Shown here piece by piece: positions 56,131 through 64,000 of a stretch of DNA of 64,000 bases. Position 1 is the first letter of the stretch; each line of letters opens with the position of its first letter. This DNA comes from Chryseobacterium indologenes (GTDB lineage: Bacteria; Bacteroidota; Bacteroidia; Flavobacteriales; Weeksellaceae), in assembly GCF_018362995.1 (NCBI RefSeq), contig NZ_CP074372.1, positions 3,844,001 through 3,908,000 on the forward strand, written 5' to 3'. A program made the position numbers and the translations under genes. Below the pieces are notes generated by a model. The model saw nothing but the letters and a program-made list of their open reading frames with translations, was not told where the DNA came from and made no database searches.

Positions 56131-56180
56131 TAATTACTAATTAAAAATCGGGACAATTAAGTTGTCAAGATACTAAAGAA

Positions 56181-56222
56181 TAAAATATCAGACTGAAGTT
56201 TTCTGAAGTCTGATATTTTTCT
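56181..56222 (+). terminator. Terminator-like hairpin between rpsN and rpsH
   Basis: AAAATATCAGACT pairs with AGTCTGATATTTT, a 13-bp stem, followed by more T's. It lies inside the otherwise continuous ribosomal cluster, so it may be an attenuator or an RNA-processing stem rather than an absolute stop. Confidence 0.7.
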
Positions 56223-56276
56223 CTTCAAGTCTTTTCAATACTGATTGTTCTTTAACCAATAATTTATAAAAGAAAA

Positions 56277-56675
56277 ATGGTAACAGATCCAATTTCAGAT
56301 TTCCTAACAAGAGTAAGGAACGCACAAAGCGCAGGCCACAAAGTGGTGGAAATTCCTGCATCGAAAATCAAAAAGGAGATTACTAAGATCCTATTTGATC
56401 AAGGGTATATCTTAAACTTCAAGTTTGAAGATAACGCTGTTCAAGGAGTGATCAAAATCGCTTTAAAGTACGATAAGCAAACTAACAAACCTGCTATTAA
56501 GTCTATTCAAAGAGCTTCTAGACCAGGTTTGAGACAGTACAAAGGTTCTACTGAACTTCCAAGAGTACTAAATGGTTTGGGTATTTCTATCATCTCTACT
56601 TCTAAAGGAGTAATGACTGACAAGAAAGCTAGAGAAGAGAAAGTAGGCGGTGAAGTAATCTGCTATGTTTATTAA
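56277..56675 (+). CDS. rpsH: 30S ribosomal protein S8
   Basis: 132 aa. MVTDPISDFLTRVRNAQSAG, PGLRQYKGSTELPRVLNGLG, and STSKGVMTDKKAREEKVGGE. In E. coli it is the spc operon repressor. The preceding spacer with hairpin makes local control possible. Confidence 0.97.
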   Translation: MVTDPISDFLTRVRNAQSAGHKVVEIPASKIKKEITKILFDQGYILNFKFEDNAVQGVIKIALKYDKQTNKPAIKSIQRASRPGLRQYKGSTELPRVLNGLGISIISTSKGVMTDKKAREEKVGGEVICYVY

Positions 56676-56692
56676 TTTTTAATCAGAGGAAA

Positions 56693-57238
56693 ATGTCAAG
56701 AATTGGTAAAGCAATTATAACAATTCCAGCTGGAGTTACAATCACTGAAAACAACGGTGTAGTAACTGTAAAAGGAGCGAAAGGAGAACTTTCTCAGGAG
56801 CTTACAGCAGGAATTACTGTAGAACAAAAAGATGGTGAACTGAATGTAAACAGACCATCTGATTCTAAACAACACAAAGCGCTTCACGGTTTATACAGAG
56901 CGTTAATCAACAACATGATTGTTGGTGTAAGTGCAGGTTTCGAAAAGAAACTAGAACTAGTAGGGGTAGGATACAGAGCATCACACGCAGGTCAAAAACT
57001 TGAGTTAGCTCTAGGATTCTCTCACGGTATCGTATTAGAACTTCCAGGTGAAGTAAAAGTTGATACATTGACTGAAAAAGGTAAAAACCCAATTATTACT
57101 TTAACGTCTCACGACAACCAACTTCTAGGAATGGTAGCTGCAAAGATCCGTTCTTTCAGAAAGCCTGAGCCATACAAAGGAAAAGGTGTAAGATTCGTAG
57201 GAGAAATTGTTAGACGTAAAGCTGGTAAATCTGCTTAA
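56693..57238 (+). CDS. rplF: 50S ribosomal protein L6
   Basis: 181 aa. MSRIGKAIITIPAGVTITEN, with the C-terminal RKPEPYKGKGVRFVGEIVRR signature. Near the factor-binding site. Confidence 0.97.
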   Translation: MSRIGKAIITIPAGVTITENNGVVTVKGAKGELSQELTAGITVEQKDGELNVNRPSDSKQHKALHGLYRALINNMIVGVSAGFEKKLELVGVGYRASHAGQKLELALGFSHGIVLELPGEVKVDTLTEKGKNPIITLTSHDNQLLGMVAAKIRSFRKPEPYKGKGVRFVGEIVRRKAGKSA

Positions 57239-57253
57239 TAAATTATAAGTATT

Positions 57254-57607
57254 ATGGCATTAAGTAAATTAGAAAAAAGAATAAGAATCAAAAGAAGAGT
57301 AAGAGGGAAAATCTCTGGATCTTCTGAATTGCCAAGATTATCTGTATACAAAAGTAATAAGGAAATTTACGCTCAGTTAATCGACGATAAAAATGGTAAA
57401 ACTTTAGCATCAGCTTCTTCTAGAGAAAAAGGTGTAGACGCTAAAGGTACTAAGACTGAAGTTTCTGCTGCTGTTGGTAAAGCTATCGCTGCTAAAGCTA
57501 TCGCTGCAGGAATCGAAAGTATTGTATTTGACAGAAACGGTTTCGTATATCACGGTAGAGTAAAAGCTCTAGCTGATGGTGCGAGAGAAGGTGGACTTAA
57601 ATTCTAA
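57254..57607 (+). CDS. rplR: 50S ribosomal protein L18
   Basis: 117 aa. [20 protein letters not shown], and [20 protein letters not shown]. Binds 5S rRNA with L5. Confidence 0.97.
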   Translation: MALSKLEKRIRIKRRVRGKISGSSELPRLSVYKSNKEIYAQLIDDKNGKTLASASSREKGVDAKGTKTEVSAAVGKAIAAKAIAAGIESIVFDRNGFVYHGRVKALADGAREGGLKF

Positions 57608-57626
57608 TCATTAAATTTCGGAAAAT

Positions 57627-58148
57627 ATGTTAGGACTAGATAATATAGAAAGAGTAAAACCGGGAGGATTAGAATTAAAAGATCGTCTCGTAGCTGTTAA
57701 CAGAGTAACAAAAGTAACTAAAGGAGGTAGAGCTTTCGGATTTTCTGCTATTGTTGTAGTAGGTAATGAAGAAGGTATCATCGGTTTCGGTTTAGGAAAA
57801 TCTAAAGAGGTTGCTTCTGCAATTGCTAAAGCAGTTGAAGACGCTAAGAAAAACCTTGTGAAAGTTCCTGTAATGAACCATACTATTCCTCACCAAACTA
57901 CTGCTAGATACGGTGGTGCAGATATCTTCTTAAGACCTGCTTCTCACGGTACAGGACTTATCGCCGGTGGTGCGGTAAGAGCGGTATTGGAATCTGCTGG
58001 TATTCACGATATCCTTTCAAAATCTAAAGGATCTTCTAACCCTCACAACGTGGTGAAAGCTACTTTCAAAGCGTTATTGGATATCAGAAGACCTGAAGAG
58101 ATCGCTAGAATGAGAGGAGTTTCTCTAAGTAAAGTGTTTAACGGTTAA
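57627..58148 (+). CDS. rpsE: 30S ribosomal protein S5
   Basis: 173 aa. [20 protein letters not shown] (KGGR loop, site of spectinomycin resistance changes, looks normal), [20 protein letters not shown]. Located near the mRNA entry. Confidence 0.97.
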   Translation: MLGLDNIERVKPGGLELKDRLVAVNRVTKVTKGGRAFGFSAIVVVGNEEGIIGFGLGKSKEVASAIAKAVEDAKKNLVKVPVMNHTIPHQTTARYGGADIFLRPASHGTGLIAGGAVRAVLESAGIHDILSKSKGSSNPHNVVKATFKALLDIRRPEEIARMRGVSLSKVFNG

Positions 58149-58159
58149 TAATTAAAACA

Positions 58160-58336
58160 ATGGCAACAATTAAAGTAAAGCAAGTAAGAAGCGCTATTGG
58201 TAGAACAAAAACCCAAAAGAGAACGCTTGAAGCATTAGGATTAAAAAAACTTCACCAAGTGGTAGAACACGAAGCTACTCCTTCTATCTTAGGAATGATA
58301 GCTGCTGTAGGTCACTTACTAGAAGTTCAAAAATAA
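58160..58336 (+). CDS. rpmD: 50S ribosomal protein L30
   Basis: 58 aa, beginning MATIKVKQVRSAIGRTKTQK and ending GMIAAVGHLLEVQK. The length and the residues QKRTLEALGL are typical of bacterial L30. It lies 11 bases after rpsE in the expected place. Confidence 0.95.
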   Translation: MATIKVKQVRSAIGRTKTQKRTLEALGLKKLHQVVEHEATPSILGMIAAVGHLLEVQK

Positions 58337-58357
58337 TTTTATAAAAGAGAAATTAAA

Positions 58358-58807
58358 ATGAATTTAAATAATATACAACCTGCTGCAGGATCTACTTTCA
58401 ACTCAAAAAGAATTGGTAGAGGTCAAGGTAGTGGAAAAGGAGGTACTTCAACAAAAGGACACAAAGGTCAGAAAGCTAGAGCTGGTTATTCTCAGAAAAT
58501 CGGTTTCGAAGGTGGACAGATGCCTTTACAAAGAAGATTACCTAAATTCGGTTTCAAAAACGTAAATAGAAAAGAGTTTAGAGGAATTAACCTTGATACT
58601 ATTCAAACTTTAATCGAGAACAAATCCATCACTGGAGATATCACGAAAGAAGTTTTAGTAGCAAACGGGATAGTTTCTAAAAACGAATTAGTGAAAATTA
58701 TGGGTAGAGGAGAATTGAAATCTGCGGTTTCAATCTCTGCTGACAAATTCACTAAATCTGCTGAAGAGCTTATTGCTAAGGCAGGTGGAAAAGCAATTAC
58801 CTTATAA
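58358..58807 (+). CDS. rplO: 50S ribosomal protein L15
   Basis: 149 aa. The Gly/Arg-rich N-terminus RIGRGQGSGKGGTSTKGHKG and FEGGQMPLQRRLPKFGFKN are characteristic. Late assembly protein. Confidence 0.97.
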   Translation: MNLNNIQPAAGSTFNSKRIGRGQGSGKGGTSTKGHKGQKARAGYSQKIGFEGGQMPLQRRLPKFGFKNVNRKEFRGINLDTIQTLIENKSITGDITKEVLVANGIVSKNELVKIMGRGELKSAVSISADKFTKSAEELIAKAGGKAITL

Positions 58808-58816
58808 TACTTACTA

Positions 58817-60196
58817 ATGAAAGAATTTATACAAACACTTAAAAATATATGGAGCCTAAAGGAGTTAAGAGATAAAATTCTCTTTACGTTAGGTATTATC
58901 CTTGTGTATAGATTCGCATCTTATATCTCGCTTCCGGCAATTAACCTTGCAGAGGTGGGAGATCTCTTAGAGCATTATAAAAATCAAGGCGGTAACAAGC
59001 AAGGAGCAGGTCTCCTTGGCTTGCTTTCGTCGTTTACGGGGGGAGCTTTCAGCCATGCTTCCGTAATGGCGTTGGGTATCATGCCTTATATTTCTGCTTC
59101 TATTATTGTTCAGTTGATGGGAATGGCTATTCCTTATCTTCAGAAGCTTCAGAAAGATGGAGAGTCAGGTAGAAATACATTGAACCAAATTACAAGATGG
59201 TTAACAATTGGAGTTTGTCTGGTACAGGCACCTTCTTATTTAACTTCTATTACTCAATTATTCTTACCGTATGCTCAGTTCCAATCTGCATATTTTGTAG
59301 AGCCAAATTCTATCATGTTCTGGTTGCCAAGTATTGTAATCTTGGTTGCTGGTTCAGTATTCGCAATGTGGTTAGGTGAAAAGATTACTGACAAAGGAAT
59401 CGGAAATGGTATTTCCATCCTTATTATGGTTGGGATCCTTTCAAGATTACCTGAAGCATTCGTACAGGAAATGGCCGTGCAGAACGGAAAAGGAGGAATG
59501 GGATCTATCATGATCCTTATTGAAGTATTATTCTGGATGGTAGTTGTTCTTCTGGCCGTGATTTTATCTGTGGCTGTTAGAAAAATTCCAATTCAGTATG
59601 TAAGCAGAGCTCAAGCAAGAGGAGGTGTAAACAAGAATCTTATGCAGGGCGCAAGACAATGGATTCCATTGAAAGTAAATGCTGCTGGTGTAATGCCGAT
59701 TATCTTTGCTCAGGCATTGATGTTCGTACCAGGATTATTGACAAAATTCGATGAGTCTAACACTTTTCTTGCAGGTTTCAAGAATGTTTTTAGCTGGCAG
59801 TACAATGTATTGTTTGCGCTATTAATTATTATCTTCTCGTTTTTCTATACTGCAATTACAATTCCGGTAAACCAGATGGCTGATGATTTGAAGAGAAATG
59901 GAGGTTTAGTACCGAAAGTAAGACCAGGGAAAGAGACAGCAGATTACTTAGATGATATTTTATCAAAAATTACCTTGCCAGGTGCAATTTTTTTATCTAT
60001 CTTTGCAGTCCTTCCGGCAATTGTGCATGGAAGCTTTGTTCAGACAGATGCGTTTGCCCTATTTTTCGGGGGAACGTCACTATTAATTATGGTGGGTGTA
60101 ATTTTAGATACTGTTCAACAGATTAATACATATCTGCTGAATCATCATTATGATGGCTTAATGCAGTCTAAACTGTCTAGAACGACTGGATATTAA
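58817..60196 (+). CDS. secY: Protein translocase subunit SecY
   Basis: 459 aa with ten transmembrane helices. Plug and loop motifs: LLSSFTGGAFSHASVMALGI, MPYISASIIVQLM, QKDGESGRNTLNQITR, and the C-terminal cytosolic loops KRNGGLVPKVRPGKETADYL. Forms the SecYEG channel in the inner membrane. Confidence 0.97.
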   Translation: MKEFIQTLKNIWSLKELRDKILFTLGIILVYRFASYISLPAINLAEVGDLLEHYKNQGGNKQGAGLLGLLSSFTGGAFSHASVMALGIMPYISASIIVQLMGMAIPYLQKLQKDGESGRNTLNQITRWLTIGVCLVQAPSYLTSITQLFLPYAQFQSAYFVEPNSIMFWLPSIVILVAGSVFAMWLGEKITDKGIGNGISILIMVGILSRLPEAFVQEMAVQNGKGGMGSIMILIEVLFWMVVVLLAVILSVAVRKIPIQYVSRAQARGGVNKNLMQGARQWIPLKVNAAGVMPIIFAQALMFVPGLLTKFDESNTFLAGFKNVFSWQYNVLFALLIIIFSFFYTAITIPVNQMADDLKRNGGLVPKVRPGKETADYLDDILSKITLPGAIFLSIFAVLPAIVHGSFVQTDAFALFFGGTSLLIMVGVILDTVQQINTYLLNHHYDGLMQSKLSRTTGY

Positions 60197-60199
60197 TTT

Positions 60200-60415
60200 A
60201 TGGCAAAACAAAAACATATTGAACAAGACGGCGTTATAACGGAAGCACTTTCGAACGCTCAGTTCCGTGTAGAACTTGAAAATGGGCATATCCTTATTGC
60301 TCATATTTCAGGTAAAATGCGAATGCACTATATTAAACTTTTACCTGGTGATAAGGTAAAACTAGAAATGTCTCCCTATGATTTAACAAAAGGGAGGATC
60401 ACATTTAGATATTAA
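60200..60415 (+). CDS. infA: Translation initiation factor IF-1
   Basis: 71 aa OB-fold: [40 protein letters not shown], and [10 protein letters not shown]. 3 bases after secY. Followed by a hairpin before rpmJ. Confidence 0.96.
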   Translation: MAKQKHIEQDGVITEALSNAQFRVELENGHILIAHISGKMRMHYIKLLPGDKVKLEMSPYDLTKGRITFRY

Positions 60416-60422
60416 AACAATT

Positions 60423-60452
60423 AGCCAAATGGAATACACTTTCCATTTGGCA
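60423..60452 (+). promoter_or_regulatory. Hairpin between infA and rpmJ
   Basis: GCCAAATGGAA pairs perfectly with TTCCATTTGGC (11 bp, 6-base loop), without a T run. It does not look like a terminator. It may stabilise or process the RNA, or be bound by a protein. Confidence 0.65.
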
Positions 60453-60477
60453 TTTGTAAAAAATAAATACTATCAAA

Positions 60478-60594
60478 ATGAAAGTAAGAGCATCAATTAA
60501 AAAAAGAAGCGCTGATTGCAAAATCGTACGCAGAAAAGGTGTACTGTTCGTAATCAACAAGAAGAACCCAAAATTTAAACAAAGACAAGGCTAA
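60478..60594 (+). CDS. rpmJ: 50S ribosomal protein L36, zinc-free
   Basis: 38 aa, starting [20 protein letters not shown] and ending [11 protein letters not shown]. Compared with zinc-binding L36 (Cys11, Cys14, Cys27, His33), three ligands are replaced (Ser11, Asn27, Phe33) and only Cys14 remains, so it is a C-minus form. Located between infA and rpsM as usual. Confidence 0.93.
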   Translation: MKVRASIKKRSADCKIVRRKGVLFVINKKNPKFKQRQG

Positions 60595-60603
60595 CATTAA
60601 ATT

Positions 60604-60981
60604 ATGGCGAGAATTGCAGGTATTGATTTACCAAAAAACAAAAGAGGTGTTATCGGTTTAACTTACATCTATGGAGTAGGAAGAAGTACTTCTTCTGAAA
60701 TCCTTAAAGCTGCCGGTATCAGCGAAGACAAGAAAGTCAACGAATGGAATGACGATGAATTGGCTGCAATCAGAACATATATCTCTGAAAACGTTAAAGT
60801 AGAAGGAGAATTAAGATCTGAAGTGCAATTGAACATCAAGAGATTGATGGACATAGGATGCCAACGAGGAATACGTCACAGACTAGGATTACCTTTAAGA
60901 GGCCAGAGAACGAAAAACAACTCTAGAACCCGTAAAGGAAAGAGAAAAACAGTTGCTAACAAGAAAAAGGCAAGTAAATAA
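60604..60981 (+). CDS. rpsM: 30S ribosomal protein S13
   Basis: 125 aa. [50 protein letters not shown] and a basic tail. Contacts P-site tRNA and bridges to 50S. Confidence 0.97.
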   Translation: MARIAGIDLPKNKRGVIGLTYIYGVGRSTSSEILKAAGISEDKKVNEWNDDELAAIRTYISENVKVEGELRSEVQLNIKRLMDIGCQRGIRHRLGLPLRGQRTKNNSRTRKGKRKTVANKKKASK

Positions 60982-60993
60982 TCGTTAGGAATT

Positions 60994-61383
60994 ATGGCAA
61001 AACAAAGTAAAGTAGTTAAAAAAAGAAAAGTAAAAGTTGAAGCTATTGGTGAAGCACATATTCAAGCTTCTTTCAATAACATCATCATTTCTTTAACAAA
61101 TAAAAGTGGAGAGGTTATCTCTTGGGCATCTGCCGGTAAAATGGGATTCAGAGGTTCTAAAAAGAACACTCCTTTTGCTGCTCAAATGGCAGCTGAAAAT
61201 TGCTCTGCTGTAGCTCATGAAGCTGGATTAAGAAGAGTAAAGGTGTTTGTGAAAGGTCCAGGTGCAGGTAGAGAATCTGCAATCAGATCTATTCACAATT
61301 CAGGAATTGAAGTTAGCGAAATCATTGATGTGACTCCAATGCCACACAATGGATGTAGACCACCAAAAAGAAGAAGAGTTTAA
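60994..61383 (+). CDS. rpsK: 30S ribosomal protein S11
   Basis: 129 aa. [40 protein letters not shown], and the C-terminal [16 protein letters not shown]. Forms the platform near the mRNA exit. Confidence 0.97.
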   Translation: MAKQSKVVKKRKVKVEAIGEAHIQASFNNIIISLTNKSGEVISWASAGKMGFRGSKKNTPFAAQMAAENCSAVAHEAGLRRVKVFVKGPGAGRESAIRSIHNSGIEVSEIIDVTPMPHNGCRPPKRRRV

Positions 61384-61402
61384 TTTTTAGAATTTACCCA
61401 TT

Positions 61403-62011
61403 ATGGCAAGATATATTGGACCTAAAACTAAGATTGCTAGAAAGTTTGGTGCTGCAATCTACGGAGATGATAAAAACTTCGAAAAAAGAAAGAACCAACC
61501 GCCAGGACAACACGGTCCTAACAAAAGAAGAGGTGCTAAAAAATCAGAATATGCAGTTCAGTTAGCTGAAAAACAAAAAGCTAAATATACTTACGGTATT
61601 TTAGAAAGACAGTTTGCTAACTTATTTGAAAAAGCACACAGAAGCAAAGGTGTAACAGGTGAAGTTTTATTACAACTTTGTGAATCAAGATTGGATAACG
61701 TAGTGTACAGATTAGGTTTTGCTAAAACTAGATCTGGTGCAAGACAATTAGTTTCTCACAGACACATCACTGTGAACGGAGAAATTCTTAATATCCCTTC
61801 TTACTTGGTAAAAGCTGGTGATGTAATCACTGTAAGAGAAAAGTCTAAGTCTCTTGAAGTTGTTACCAATGCATTGGCTTCTAAGTCAAACTATGAGTGG
61901 TTACAATTCAACGATGAGAAGAAAGAAGGTACTTTCATTTCTGCTCCAGAAAGAATCCAGATTCCGGAGGACATCAAGGAGAACCTTATCGTGGAACTTT
62001 ACTCTAAATAA
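61403..62011 (+). CDS. rpsD: 30S ribosomal protein S4
   Basis: 202 aa. [40 protein letters not shown], and the S4 domain with [20 protein letters not shown]. The N-terminal zinc Cys of some bacteria are absent. 16S assembly initiator. Confidence 0.97.
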   Translation: MARYIGPKTKIARKFGAAIYGDDKNFEKRKNQPPGQHGPNKRRGAKKSEYAVQLAEKQKAKYTYGILERQFANLFEKAHRSKGVTGEVLLQLCESRLDNVVYRLGFAKTRSGARQLVSHRHITVNGEILNIPSYLVKAGDVITVREKSKSLEVVTNALASKSNYEWLQFNDEKKEGTFISAPERIQIPEDIKENLIVELYSK

Positions 62012-62044
62012 TTTTTTAATCAAATTTTTGCTCAACCCAATAAT

Positions 62045-63040
62045 ATGGCAATTTTACAATTCATAAAACCCGATAAAGTAATTTTACTTAACTCTGATGA
62101 ATTTAAAGGTCAATTCGAATTCAGACCTTTAGAACCAGGTTTCGGGCTTACAATCGGTAATGCTTTGAGAAGAGTGTTGCTTTCTTCTCTGGAAGGATAC
62201 GCTATTTCATCTATCAAAATAGAAGGTGTAGAGCACGAATTTTCAACTATTCCAGGAGTAATCGAAGATGTTACCGAAATTATTCTTAACCTTAAACAAG
62301 TAAGATTAAAAGCTGCAGCAGAAGGCCAGGCGAACGAGCAGGTTGTTGCTAAAGTTTCAGGTCAAACGGTTATTACTGCTGGTGATTTAGGTAAGTCTAT
62401 CAACGGATTTGAGGTTTTAAACCCGGATCTAGTGATTTGCAACCTGAACAGTGATGTAACTTTCGAAATTACTTTCAATATTGAAAAAGGTAGAGGGTAT
62501 GTGCCTTCTGAACAAAATAAGTCAAACAATGCTCCTGTAGGAACTATTGCTATCGACTCTATTTTTACGCCGATCAAGAAAGTACAATATAGCATTGAAA
62601 ATTATCGTGTAGAGCAAAAAACAGACTACGAAAAACTTGTACTAGATATAGAAACTGACGGGTCTATCAGCCCTCAGAATGCTTTAACTGAAGCTTCTAA
62701 GATATTAATTTATCACTTCATGCTATTCTCTGATGAGAGAATCACGCTTGAAACTGAAGCTGTAAAAGCATCTATCCAGTACGATGAGGAAACTCTTCAC
62801 ACAAGACAACTTCTTAAGTCTAAATTAGCAGATATGGATCTTTCTGTAAGAGCCCTTAACTGTCTAAAAGCAGCTGAAGTAGAAACTCTTGGAGAATTGG
62901 TTTCTTACAGTAAGTCTGATTTGATGAAATTCAGAAATTTTGGTAAAAAATCTTTGACAGAACTAGAAGAATTAGTGCATTCAAAAGGTCTTAACTTCGG
63001 TTTCGACGTTGCAAAATATAAGTTAGACGCTGATAAATAA
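62045..63040 (+). CDS. rpoA: RNA polymerase alpha subunit
   Basis: 331 aa. The N-terminal dimerisation domain has [20 protein letters not shown] and [18 protein letters not shown] linker precedes the C-terminal domain with [20 protein letters not shown] and [17 protein letters not shown]. The C-terminal domain contacts regulators and UP elements. Confidence 0.97.
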   Translation: MAILQFIKPDKVILLNSDEFKGQFEFRPLEPGFGLTIGNALRRVLLSSLEGYAISSIKIEGVEHEFSTIPGVIEDVTEIILNLKQVRLKAAAEGQANEQVVAKVSGQTVITAGDLGKSINGFEVLNPDLVICNLNSDVTFEITFNIEKGRGYVPSEQNKSNNAPVGTIAIDSIFTPIKKVQYSIENYRVEQKTDYEKLVLDIETDGSISPQNALTEASKILIYHFMLFSDERITLETEAVKASIQYDEETLHTRQLLKSKLADMDLSVRALNCLKAAEVETLGELVSYSKSDLMKFRNFGKKSLTELEELVHSKGLNFGFDVAKYKLDADK

Positions 63041-63046
63041 TTAATA

Positions 63047-63568
63047 ATGAGACACGGTAAAAAATTCAATCACTTAGGAAGAACAGCTTCTCACAGAAGT
63101 GCTTTACTTTCTAATATGGCTTGTTCTCTAATTGAGCATAAAAGAATCAACACTACTGTAGCTAAAGCTAAAGCTTTAAGAGTATATGTTGAGCCTCTAT
63201 TAACAAAAGCAAAAGAAGATACTACACACAACAGAAGAGTAGTATTCTCTTACCTTCAAAATAAATTTGCGGTTGCTGAATTATTCAGAACTGTAGCTCC
63301 TAAAATCGCTGAAAGAAACGGTGGTTATACAAGAATCATTAAGACAGGTTTCAGACCAGGTGATGCTGCTGATATGGCTCTTATCGAATTAGTAGATTTC
63401 AACGAGCTTTACAACCCTAATGCTGAAGAGAAAAAAGCTACAAGAAGAAGCAGAAGATCAACTGCTGCACCTAAAAAAGCTGAGGCTGTAGTAGCTGAAG
63501 CACCTGCAGTAGAAGAGAAAGTAGAAGAAGCTAAAGCTGATACTACTGAAGAAAAAACTGAAGAATAA
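63047..63568 (+). CDS. rplQ: 50S ribosomal protein L17 with acidic C-terminal extension
   Basis: 173 aa. Core ~1-125: [41 protein letters not shown] 45-50 residue tail rich in Ala, Lys and Glu follows ([20 protein letters not shown]). E. coli L17 has ~127 residues. Last gene of the cluster, followed by a terminator. Confidence 0.96.
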   Translation: MRHGKKFNHLGRTASHRSALLSNMACSLIEHKRINTTVAKAKALRVYVEPLLTKAKEDTTHNRRVVFSYLQNKFAVAELFRTVAPKIAERNGGYTRIIKTGFRPGDAADMALIELVDFNELYNPNAEEKKATRRSRRSTAAPKKAEAVVAEAPAVEEKVEEAKADTTEEKTEE

Positions 63569-63585
63569 TATTCATTCAGATATAT

Positions 63586-63619
63586 AAAAAAACCATCCGG
63601 ATTCCGGATGGTTTTTTTA
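63586..63619 (+). terminator. Terminator of the ribosomal cluster
   Basis: AAACCATCCGGA overlaps its complement TCCGGATGGTTT in a tight hairpin, then T7. Confidence 0.85.
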
Positions 63620-63641
63620 TTTTCTTCAATACAGTTGCAAA

Positions 63642-63673
63642 ATAAAATGTCCCTCTATATTGAGGGACATTGC
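63642..63673 (-). terminator. Terminator of the MliC-like gene
   Basis: On the minus strand ATGTCCCTC pairs with GAGGGACAT, followed by TTTTATTTT. Confidence 0.75.
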
Positions 63674-63677
63674 TATT

Positions 63678-64000
63678 TTAGATCTTTGTTCTTTTCAATT
63701 CAATAATATTATTGCCCTGCTCAAGGTGAAGGCTGTCTCCTTTTACCCTTGCGGTCATATCATCTTTCTTGTAAATCGTTTCATCACCTTTGGTTTCTGT
63801 TTTAGGTAATGTAAAAGTTTTCTTGTTGCTGGTAATGGCTACTGTACTTTCTTTCGGATCGTTTTTGAATACAACTTTCACTAAGGTTCCGTCTGTGGCT
63901 TTATAAACAAAATCTGTTTTTTCAATTTTCTTTCCGTTTATATCTACCGTTGATGAACTTTGTGTTACCGAATCTATTTTTCCGTTGTTGTCTGTAACTA
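63678..64000 (-). CDS. MliC-like protein, C-terminal part
   Basis: The frame is open to the window edge (at least 107 aa); the GTG at 63881 is an internal codon. The pattern DFVYKATDGTLVKVVFKND, then VAITSNKKTFTLP, ETIYKKDDMTARVKGDSLHL resembles the MliC/PliC fold that inhibits C-type lysozyme: Tyr-x-Cys/Ala start, short strands, and a lysine-Gly-Asp turn. The N-terminus (probably a lipoprotein signal) is outside the window. The assignment is tentative. Confidence 0.5.
   Translation of the reverse strand, partial: VTDNNGKIDSVTQSSSTVDINGKKIEKTDFVYKATDGTLVKVVFKNDPKESTVAITSNKKTFTLPKTETKGDETIYKKDDMTARVKGDSLHLEQGNNIIELKRTKI

Overview
The window reads as chromosomal DNA of a Flavobacteriia member, most likely Chryseobacterium or a close Weeksellaceae relative. 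The base composition is AT-rich. Secreted proteins carry type IX secretion (T9SS) C-terminal sorting domains, promoters show the Bacteroidetes -7 motif TAnnTTTG (often with TTG about 17-20 bases upstream), and purine-rich Shine-Dalgarno sites are mostly absent. The gene families are typical of the phylum: long LptD, TrhO with a C-terminal extension, S14 and L36 without zinc ligands, and DUF5995/DUF6624-like proteins. The genus is inferred, not proven.

Layout. 1-2.3 kb: three T9SS cargo genes, two of them tandem paralogues. 2.6-4.1 kb: four tRNA-Glu(TTC) genes around rpsT and a small hypothetical gene. 4.2-9.1 kb: a cell-wall amidase divergent from an LptD-like LPS-assembly barrel, then ridA and a small membrane protein. 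9.1-17.8 kb: an HtrA/DegP protease, trhO, 5-formyl-THF cyclo-ligase, a membrane-anchored protein with a lipoprotein, an Ala-rich lipoprotein, a TrmH-type methyltransferase and RmuC. 17.9-25.7 kb: a metal-efflux locus consisting of an OmpR-type regulator and histidine kinase followed by TolC-like, adaptor and CzcA/CusA-like RND genes. 25.7-28.5 kb: DUF5995- and DUF6624-like genes interleaved with double-glycine-leader peptide genes, one intact (77 aa), one decayed duplicate, and a separate 55-aa Cys-rich peptide. 28.5-32.2 kb: a YciI-like protein, pncB, dps and an AT-rich polytopic membrane protein.

32.4-35.8 kb is the str operon (rpsL-rpsG-fusA-rpsJ), closed by two tandem terminators. 36.0-49.5 kb interrupts the ribosomal supercluster. 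It holds a siderophore-type TonB receptor with a small lipoprotein and a low-affinity iron-permease-like protein, a 908-aa secreted protein next to a lipoprotein, and a glycerol operon (glpD-glpK-glpF-outer membrane protein) divergent from a DeoR/GlpR regulator, with repeated operator-like AAACGAA boxes over the promoters. 49.8-63.6 kb is the S10-spc-alpha cluster from rplC to rplQ, followed by a convergent MliC-like gene cut by the window edge.

Functional links. The glycerol genes form a complete uptake, phosphorylation and oxidation pathway with an apparent local repressor. The two-component pair probably controls the efflux genes that follow it. No CRISPR array, insertion sequence or prophage was seen. 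The most novel-looking locus is the double-glycine peptide cluster at 26.4-28.5 kb. The C-terminal fusion on TrhO and the repeat/hairpin elements inside the ribosomal cluster are the next most interesting.
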